This document shows, piece by piece, positions 38,226 through 64,000 of a stretch of DNA of 64,000 nt (the stretch's first letter is position 1; each line of letters starts with the position of its first letter). The notes under the pieces were generated by a model. The model was not told the origin of the DNA. It saw only the letters and a program-made list of their open reading frames with translations, and did no database searches. Origin of the DNA: Inia geoffrensis. Lineage: Eukaryota; Chordata; Mammalia; Artiodactyla; Iniidae. Both the position numbers and the translations under genes were made by a program. Location: positions 88,681,001 through 88,745,000 of the forward strand of contig CM070903.1 of NCBI GenBank assembly GCA_036417435.1, given 5' to 3'.

Positions 38226-38661
38226 CACACATTGTTTTTCATATTATTTTCCATTATAGTTTGTCACAGGATATTGAATATAGTTTCCTATGCCACACAG
38301 TAGGACCTTGTTGTTTATCCATTCTATATATAATAGTTTGCGTCTGCTAATCCCAAACTCCCAATACATCCCACTCCACCCCTCTCTCCTTGGCAACCAC
38401 AAGTCTGTTCTCTATGTCTGTAATTCTGTTTCTGTTTTGTCCCCTCTCTCCTTGGCAACCACAAGTCTGTTCTCTATGTCTGTAATTCTGTTTCTGTTTT
38501 GTAGATAAGTTCATTTGTGTCATATTTTAGATTCCACATATAAGTGATATCATATAATATTGGTCTTTCTCTGACTTCACTTAGTATGATAATCTCTAGG
38601 TCCATCCATGTTGCTGCAAATGGCACTATTTAATTATTTTTTATGGCTGAGAAATAATTCC

Positions 38662-38702
<41 letters not shown>

Positions 38703-38705
38703 CTT
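38113..38705 (-). mobile_element. L1 3' end, antisense, with microsatellites and an internal tandem duplication
   Basis: Starts 'ttgttttattgaaatatagt' and runs through antisense 3' UTR to 'ctgagaaataattccattgt' and a (GT)n. (CA)n at about 38,191-38,215 and (GT)n at about 38,664-38,700. An exact 62-bp duplication lies inside. Confidence 0.85.
38379..38502 (+). repeat. Exact 62-bp tandem duplication
   Basis: Units 38379-38440 and 38441-38502 are identical as read, each beginning 'cccctctctccttggcaacc' and ending 'tttctgttttgt'. Confidence 0.95.
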
Positions 38706-38877
38706 TATCCACTGTGATTGACTTTAAAATACTTCAGCAAAAACAAAAGATGGAGCAAATACAGTAACAGTATTAACAATTTGTAAACCTTCATGGTGGA
38801 CATTATGGATGTCTGTTATATTAATTTCTCTGCCTTTCTCTGTGTTTGAAATTTTTCTTAATAAAAAGACTAAAACA

Positions 38878-39080
38878 GGGCTTCCCTGGTGGCGCAGTGG
38901 TTGAGAGTCCGCCTGCCGATGCAGGGGACGCGGGTTCGTGTCCCGGTCCGGGAAGATCCCACGTGCCGTGGAGCTGCTGGGCCTGTGAGCCATGGCCTCT
39001 GAGCCTGCGCGTCCGGAGCCTGTGCTCTGCAATGGGAGAGGCCAAAACAGTGAGAGGCCCGCGTACCGCAAAAAAAAAAA
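38878..39080 (+). mobile_element. CHR SINE, sense, young
   Basis: 'gggcttccctggtggcgcag' to 'gcgtaccgc' plus poly-A. Probable target duplication 'aaaaagactaaa' on both sides. Confidence 0.94.
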
Positions 39081-39744
39081 AGACTAAAGAAATCAAGAAC
39101 GAGTAAGAGGTTGACTGTACTAGATGAAAAGGGATAATCAGAAATGTAAGGTTACTGAAAAGATAGGGAGAGATAGGATGTAAATCTCAGGAGCAGGAAT
39201 TGACCCAAATGACAGAAAAGTCAGCTTCTCTATTATAACAGGAGGGAAGGAGGAGCATATGATGAGTCAGTCCTGTATGTATCATTTCGTAAAACTAATA
39301 GTGGGAAATTGAAAGAGTTCATGTCTGGTGGCTTCTATTTTCTCTGTGATATAGAAGGTAAGCTCACTTGCCGCAAGAGGGGTTGTGAGACGATCAGAAG
39401 CTGGCAAAGGATGCAGAGGAGCTGAAATCGTTGATATTGAGTGGAAGTGATGGGTAAAAAGCTGCATGTGGTAGCTAGGTGGTTTTGAGGGCCCAGCTAG
39501 ATTGCTTGTATGAACTTGTAGTAGAACTAACTTGCCCCGCTGTTTGACTTTTCAGTCAGTGATTGATAGATTGAGTGCTGGCTGAAAGAAAGTATGGAGT
39601 TGGGCTCATCGAAGTTGTGATTTTTGTCAGTTGAATGTGACCAAATAGAAGGGCAGGGGAAACTAGGGTACTGGCAGAGTTGTTGATGAAGTGCTGGACC
39701 TGAAATTCAGCCTGTATGAGAAGGGAGTGCAGCCTGCAACTAGA

Positions 39745-39998
39745 AGATGAATAAGTTCTGGAGATCTAATGCACAGCACAGTGAGTGTAGTCAGCCATGC
39801 TGTGTTATATACTTCAAAGCTGCTAAGAGACTAGATCTTAAATGTTCTCTCCACAAAAAAGAAATTGTAATTATGTGATGTGATAAAGGTGTTAGTTAAC
39901 GCTTTGGTGGTAATCATATAGATATATAAATATCAAATCAACATGTATGTCTTAAACTGACACAGTATTATATGCCAATTATACATACCTCAATTTTA
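39745..39998 (+). mobile_element. Old L1 3' UTR, sense
   Basis: 'ataagttctggagatctaat', 'agactagatcttaaatgttc' and 'tatatgccaattatacatac' are typical of the L1M 3' end. Confidence 0.7.
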
Positions 39999-40132
39999 AA
40001 AAAGGGGAAATTGCCACAAACTCACTGTATTTCACATTGGACCCCTCATCTTTCATATGAACCTTCTCCCTGTCATGGACTGTAAAAGGTCTGGGATTTT
40101 ACCTACTTACAAGCTAATAAATGAGCCTGTTA

Positions 40133-40680
40133 GTGTTTTGTGGATGCTGGCAGAAGACATAAGACTCTTGGGTCAGAGACCAAGGACTTTATTCCTCACA
40201 GCACCCCAAGTAGCATGGCCTGATGTTAGTTTTTGCCCGTTCCCCATGCTCCTCAGTCCCATGGAGGTGACCCAGGTGTGCCTAGATGGATGCCACATAT
40301 GCATTGGGTTTGCATCGCAGTCTAGAAACACTGAGCTTAGGGAATTTACCACTTTTACAGTAAGAAGCAACAAGGTCTCTCTTTGTCTTGGAGCAGACCT
40401 TGTCTCATCCCTCAAGGCTGCTCACTCCAAATGCAGCCTTGAGAAATGGCTTAGGTAAAAGTGACTAGGGCCTTGTTATTTTGGCATATGCAGCAAGAAT
40501 GTGCAGGGATGCTCAGGGCCCCATGGCCTCTCCTAGTATTCCCCCTCCATAGAGTAGTGGTGGTGATGAGGGAACTGCTTCCCCTTTGTCATTTCTATTC
40601 GCAGTACCTCCTTCCTTTTGGCACCCAAGCTGGAAAGTTTCATTCATTTGGAACAACTCATAGCCTTTCCTGAATAACTC
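40133..40680 (-). repeat. Possible LTR relic, antisense
   Basis: Antisense AATAAA context ('ggactttattcctcacagca') near a 'tgttttgtgg' edge, reading as the 3' end of an LTR on the minus strand. The 133-codon frame across this region has no recognisable domain. Confidence 0.3.
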
Positions 40681-41029
40681 TTGTTAGCTGCAGTTAGCTC
40701 CTCTTTAGAGGGTCCCTTGTGTGTGTGTGGCTTTGGGGGGTGGAAAGGCAGTAGAGTTGGGTAAGAGGTGGTTTTGAATGCCCTTAAAAGTTATATGAGA
40801 CCTCTTGGAGCCCCTTGATATACCTACAGAAAGTCATTCTGTAGAAAGAGAAAAACAAAGCAGGTATGAAGAGAAAAGCAGGACAGGTAGAGAAAGAATA
40901 CTGCCAGTTTCCAGTCTCTGTTTTCTTCCTGAGGTCATAACATCCTTGCCTTTTACTTCTGGGATTCATGCTAAATCCTTAGAATGAATTTTCCTTTAGT
41001 TCTTAGGTTATTTTCAGGTTGGTTAATTT

Positions 41030-41800
41030 ACTGGAGAATGAAGTGTCTCAGGTGCTAGAGATGCAGCAAAGAGTAAAGTGAGCAAAGTCCCTGCCTTAAG
41101 GAGCTTACCCTCTACTAGGGGGAAGCAGACAACAACTAAGCAAATACATGTTAGATGGCATTGAGTATTACAGTGAAAAATAAGACAGGGTAAGGGGCCT
41201 AGTTGGGTACATATGTGCCGTCAGTGAAGGTTGCTCTGAGAAGGTAACATTTGAACCGAGGTAAGGGTGCAAGCAGTGAAGATATCAGGGGCAAGAGGGT
41301 TCGGGGCAGAGGTAAGAGCAAGTGCAAAGACTGAAGCTGGAGCCTGCTTAGTGTGTTCAAGGAACATCAAGAAAGCTTTTGAGTGGCTGGAGCAGAGAGG
41401 GGGAGGGGGAGGAGAGATACGAGGTCAGAGAGTGTGTGTGTAAGAGACTGCGTAGGGCTCTGTGGGTCAAGATAAAGAGTTAGATTTTGCTCTGAGTGGA
41501 GTGAAAAGCCATGGTAGGATTTAAAGCAGAAGAGTGACTTGTGTTTTAAAAGCATCTCTGGTTACTATATTTAGAATAGACTGGAGAGTGGGCAAGGGCA
41601 GTAGAAAGGAGACCAGGTGGATGATGGTGGCTTGGACCAAGGTAGTCAAAGTGGAGGTAATCAGAGTTGGTCAAATCCTGGATATTTTTTGAAGGAATGC
41701 CTGACATGATTTCCTGATAGATTAGATGTAGGGTATGAAAGAAACAGAACAGAGCCGTTAAGGATGACTCCCAGGTTTTTGGCTGAAACAATTGGAAGGA
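41030..41800 (-). mobile_element. L2 LINE relic, antisense
   Basis: 'caaagtccctgccttaagga' and 'ctctgagaaggtaacatttg', then 'gcaagtgcaaagactgaagc' and 'gtgaaaagccatggtaggat', are in L2 reverse-complement order. Confidence 0.65.
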
Positions 41801-42247
41801 TGGAATTGCCGTTTACAGAGATGGGGAAGACTTAAGGGTGGTGTGGGGTTCAATTTTGAAATAAGTTGAGGTGTCTGTTAGGCATCCAAGTGTGGATGTC
41901 CACTGGTGCCCTTGAAACTGTGGTAAAGTATTTCTCCCTGGACTCCATTCTAGTACTGATTCTCTATCATTAAGTCTTGAATACTACAACTCAAGCTGTC
42001 TCTTCCTTCCTCTGATCCCATTCCTCCATAAAGTCCTCTAGTAAATAATCTAGACCTATATTTACTAAGCAGTTTTAAGTTCCAGTAATAATTATCTCAC
42101 TTGAGTTTCAGAGGGACCAAAAGGAAGTTACATGTCAGTATTTAAAAAGCAGATTAATATGTAAATGGAGAACTGAGTCAGTCTGTCTCTCTTTCTTTTT
42201 GAATAGTGACTTGCATTTGTTAGTTTCTGAGGTAAACAAATTCAAGG

Positions 42248-60023
<17,776 letters not shown>

Positions 60024-60379
60024 TAAGGAAAATTTAATTGTGCATATAAAGTGTTGAACTCTATAGTATGATTTTAACAACAGATTCCCTTCAAGGATTC
60101 TTATAAATAGTATGCTTTTATAACATTTAACCCCCAAATAACAAGGGTTTGATTTTTAAAAATGGAAAGGTTTTAATCCATAGGCCTAGGTCCTTATTTG
60201 CAGGTAAACAGGAATAAGTTTTTTTTTTTTTCCCCCCCAGATTTAGAGGGATAGATCATCTTGAGCAAACAAGCAGATCATGAGTATCAACAGTGTGTTC
60301 AGAGGAGAACAAAGTCCCATATCTCTGGGGTCAAGGGAACAACCCAAAGAGAGACAGTCAGGAAGAAAGAGGCAGCTGT

Positions 60380-60575
60380 TTAGTGTAGAGAGTATAGCTT
60401 TTGAAGTCAGCAAACTCTGCATCTTAGTTCTGCTGGGAACCAGCTGTGTGAGATCAGGTGGGCTGCTTAACCTCTGTGAGCTACACATTACTCAGTAGGA
60501 ATAATGCTACCTACATTAAAGAATAATGTGAAGACTAAATGAAACTATAGATTGGATGCTCAATAAATGGTATAA
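60380..60575 (+). repeat. MIR SINE relic, sense
   Basis: 'gagagtatagcttttgaagt', 'ctgcttaacctctgtgagct' and 'tggatgctcaataaatggta'. Confidence 0.75.
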
Positions 60576-61079
60576 CTTATTTATAATCTCCTTCATATTG
60601 AAAAAAAAAAAACCCTCAAACAGGTATCCACAAATAGATTAAGCCAGACAATAAGTACTTAGTATATACGAGAATGAACTAGTCATACGTCTTTATAAAT
60701 TAAAACTAAAATGGCATTTTGAATGACAATCAAAATGATTTATCAAACAGTCAGAATTGAGGAGAGGGATATTAAGAGGAGGTGGAATACCGCTTGACTT
60801 AGGTAAATTGTCCTATGCGGATCAGATGCCAAAATGTGTAGATATGACTAGAATATCCTAAAGCACTGTAATTGCAAGTGTTTATGGGTATAAGATACAC
60901 TCTAATTTTGCAAGAAGATATTTTTTGGGAAAAATTCATTTTTATTTATCATGTGCATATTGAAAGTCAATTTTATATAATCTTTAGAGAATATCAAAGA
61001 AAGCAAAGGCTTTGTTATTACCCCCACCCCCTATTAGGCCAGCCTGGTTTGAAGAGTAGAATTTTGGAATAGGCAAACG

Positions 61080-62819
61080 CAATCCTCTCCATCTCTCATC
61101 CCACCACCTTTATCAAGTTGATGAGCTTCTCTTCTGTTCCTAGTTTCCTACAGATTTATCAGGAATGAGCGTTGAAGTTTATCAAATGTCTTTTCTTCAT
61201 CTCTTGAGATGATCATGTGGTTTTTCTTTTTCAGTCTGTTAAATGGTGAATTTACGTGGCTTAGTTTTCAAATATTAACCCAACCCTACATTTCCAGGAC
61301 AAACCTCATTTGGTCCATAATCCTTTTTAGTTACTAGTGGACTTGATTTGTTAAAATTTTGCATCCATATTGATGTTATTATATGATTTTTCATTTCTTG
61401 AAATGTTTTTTTCAGATTTTGAAAGGGTTCCCTTTTTTCCACATCCTCTTCAGCATTTATTGTTTGTAGATTTTTTGATGATGGCCATTCTGACCAGTGT
61501 GAGATGATACCTCATTGTAGTTTTGATTTTAGTGATTTTAGTGATGCTGATAATTAGTGATGTTGAGCCATCTGTATGTCTTCTTTGGAGAGATGTTTAT
61601 TTAGATCTTCTGCCCATTTTTTGATTGGGTTGTTTGTTTTTTTGATATTGAGCTGCATGAGTGCAGCTTTGTGTGTTTGTGTTTTGTGTGTTTTGGAGAT
61701 TAATCCCTTGTCAGTCGCATCATTTGCAGATATTTTATGCCATTCTGTAGGTTTTTTGTTTTGTTAATATTTATTTATTTTCTTTATTTTTTTGGCTGCG
61801 TTGGGTCTTAGATGAGGCATGCAGTATCTTTCATTGCAGCGCAGGCTCTTTGTTGTGGTGCATGGGCTTCTCTCTAGTTGTGGCATGCGAATTTTCTCTC
61901 TCTGGTTGAGGCACGTGGGCTCCAGGGCACATGGGCTCTGTAGCTGAGGTACGTGGGCTCTCTCATCGAGGTGCACAAACTCAGTAGTTGTGGTGCATGG
62001 GCTTAGTTGCCCTGCAGCATGTGGAATCTTACTTTCCTGACCAGGAATTGAACCAACGTCCCCTGCATTGGAAGGTGGATTTTTTACCACTGGACCTCCA
62101 GGGAAGTCCTTGTCTTTTTGTTTTGTTTATGGTTTCCTTTGCTGTGCAAAAGCTTTTAAATTTGATTAGGTCTAATTTGTTTATTATTGTTTTTATTTCC
62201 ATTACTGTAGGAAAGGATCCGAAAAGATATTGCTGCAATTTATGTCAAAGGGTGTTCTGCCTATGTTTTCCTCTAAGAGTTTTACAGTATGCAGTCTTAT
62301 GCTTAGATCTTTAATCCATTCTGAGTTTATTTTTGTGTGTGGTGTTAGAGAATGTTCTACTTTCATTCTTTTCCATGTAGCTGTCCAGTTTTCCCGGCAC
62401 CACTTATTGAAGAGACTGTCTTTTCTCCATTGTATATTCTTGCTTCCTTTGTTGTAGATTAATTGACCATAATTGTGTGGGTTTATTTCTGGGCCTTCTA
62501 TCCTGTTCCATTGATCTGTGGATCAATGGAATCAAGTGTGTGTGTGTTTTTGTGCCAGTAACATACTGTTTTGATTACTGTAGCTTTGTAGTATACTCTG
62601 AAGTCAGGGAGCCTGATTCCTCCAGCTTTGTTTTTCTTTCTTAAGATTGCTTTGGCTATTCAGGTTCTTTTGTGTTTCCATACAAATTAAAAAGTTTTTG
62701 TTCTAGTTCTGTGAAAAAATGCCATTGGTAGTTTGATAGGGATTGCATTGAATCTGTAGATTGCCTTGGGTAGTATACTCACTCTGACAATATTGATTCT
62801 TCCAATTCAAGAGCATGGT
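61080..62819 (-). mobile_element. L1, antisense, probably two ages joined
   Basis: 61,080-61,420 is diverged ORF2 ('atttatcaggaatgagcgtt', 'gagatgatcatgtggttttt'). From 61,420 a better preserved L1 runs from 'gttcccttttttccacatcc' to 'ccaattcaagagcatggtat'. A SINE interrupts it at 61,770-62,109. Confidence 0.8.
61770..62109 (-). mobile_element. CHR SINE, long form, antisense, diverged
   Basis: 'ttggctgcgttgggtcttag' to 'ctccagggaagtcc'. More diverged than the other copies. Confidence 0.85.
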
Positions 62820-64000
62820 ATAAGATTTCCTTTTTTATGGCTGAGTAATATTCCATTGTGTGTATGTATATGTGTGTGTGTACGTGTATATCTCAGATCT
62901 TCTTTATCCATTCTTCTATCGATGGACATTGAGGTTGCTTCCAGATCTTGGCTATTCTAAACAATGCTGCATTGAACAGGGTGCATGTATATCTTCTCCA
63001 ATTAGTGTTTTTGTTTTCTTGAGGTAAATACACAGAAGTGAAATTGCTGCATCATATGGTAGTTCTATTTTTAATTTTTTGGGAACCTACATACTGTTTT
63101 CCATAGTGGCTACACCAGTTTACATTCCCACCAACAACACATGAGGGATATTTTCTCCACATCCTTGCCAACACTTGTTATTTGTTATCTTTTTGATAAT
63201 AACCATTTTGACAGGTGTGAGGTGCTGTCTCATTGTGGTTTTTATTTGCATTTCCTTGATGATTAGTGATGTTGAGCATCTTTTCATGTCTGTTTGCCAT
63301 TTGTATGTCTTCTTTGGAAAAATGTCTATTCAGTTCCTCTGCTCCTATTTTAATTGGGTTGTTTGTTTTTTTGATACTGACTTTTGTGAATTCTTTGTAT
63401 GTGTTGGATATATTGTTTGCAAATATCTTCTCCCATTCAGTAGGCTGCCTTTTCCTTTTGTCAGTAGTTTTCTTCACTGTACAACAGCTTTTTCTAGTTT
63501 GATGTAGTCCCATTTGTTTATTTTTGCTTTTCCTTGCCTGAGGAGACATCCAAAAAAATACTGCTAAGACCACTGTCAAAGAGCATACTGCCTGGGAACT
63601 CCCCGGTGGTCCGGTGGTTAGGACTTTGCACTTTCACTGCTGACGGGGGTCTGGGTTTGATTCCTGGTCAGGGAACTAAGATTCCACAAGCTGCACAACG
63701 TGGCCAAAAAAAGAAAAAAAAAAAAGAAAAAAGCATACTGCCTGTGTTTTCTTCTAGGAGTTTTATGATTTCAGGTCTTATGTGTAAGTATTTAATCCAT
63801 TTTGAGTTTATTTTTATATATGGTGTGAGAAAGTCATCCAGTTTGATGCTTTTGCATCTAGCTGACCAGTTTTCCTGACACCATTTATTGAAGAGGCTGT
63901 CTTTTCCTCATTTTATATTCTTGCCTCCTTTGTTGTTGACTGTGTGTGCATGGGTTTATTTCTGGGCTTTCTATTCTGTTGCATTGATCTATGTGTCTGT
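62820..64000 (-). mobile_element. L1, antisense, continuing past the window
   Basis: It restarts at the ORF2 3' end ('ttttttatggctgagtaata') directly after the previous L1 piece and repeats the same order. Minus frame 63579-63178 contains ORF2 text such as '[20 protein letters not shown]' and '[10 protein letters not shown]'. Broken frames. Confidence 0.88.
63594..63732 (+). mobile_element. CHR-2-like short SINE, sense, in L1
   Basis: 'gggaactccccggtggtccg' to an A-rich tail. Exact target duplication 'gcatactgcct' (63583-63593 / 63733-63743). Confidence 0.93.

Larger units (their letters stand above)
13252..42206 (+). other. GNB4: GNB4 intron 1 (about 29 kb)
   Basis: Runs from the exon 1 donor to the exon 2 acceptor. 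It contains most of the repeats listed here: young CHR SINEs, L1, L2 and MIR pieces, a mariner and a mariner MITE, and probable LTRs. Long stretches such as 22,620-24,680 and 28,100-28,660 show no gene and no repeat that I can name with confidence. Confidence 0.7.

Overview
The window is nuclear DNA from a mammal, almost certainly a cetacean. The main reason is the repeat content: about twenty tRNA-derived CHR-type SINEs (heads like 'cttccctggtggcgcagtgg', 3' module ending 'gcgtaccgc' plus poly-A), several nearly intact with target-site duplications. I saw no ruminant BovB/Bov-A2, pig PRE-1 or primate Alu sequence. The species cannot be named from this window.

The only protein-coding gene I can support is GNB4 (G-protein subunit beta-4), on the + strand and cut off by the right edge. 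Positions 1-12,800 are intergenic repeats and unique sequence. A CpG island at about 12,830-13,560 holds the promoter and the non-coding first exon, with a donor at 13,251/13,252. Intron 1 spans about 29 kb. Exon 2 (42,207-42,304) carries the start codon at 42,248. Coding exons follow at 53,588-53,626, 54,349-54,455, 56,645-56,708, 58,368-58,530, 59,635-59,701 and 59,804-60,005. Together they give residues 1-233 of an expected 340: the N-terminal helix that pairs with G-gamma, WD repeats 1-4 and the first residues of WD5. All exons keep frame and have GT/AG borders. The last exons lie beyond position 64,000.

The rest is mostly transposable elements: L1 fragments in both orientations, L2 and MIR relics, a MaLR-type LTR and other probable LTRs, a MER5A-like DNA transposon, a full-length mariner split by a SINE, and a mariner-derived 80-bp miniature hairpin element. 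Many long reading frames here are translations of SINEs, L1 or GC-rich promoter DNA and are not genes.

The observations most worth a second look are the mariner hairpin as a possible microRNA source, two exact tandem duplications (62 bp and 64 bp), two chimeric SINEs, an L1 with a 5' inversion inside an L1 cluster, and GT-microsatellite growth at the same internal site of separate L1 copies. I found no convincing evidence of a wholly new biological system.
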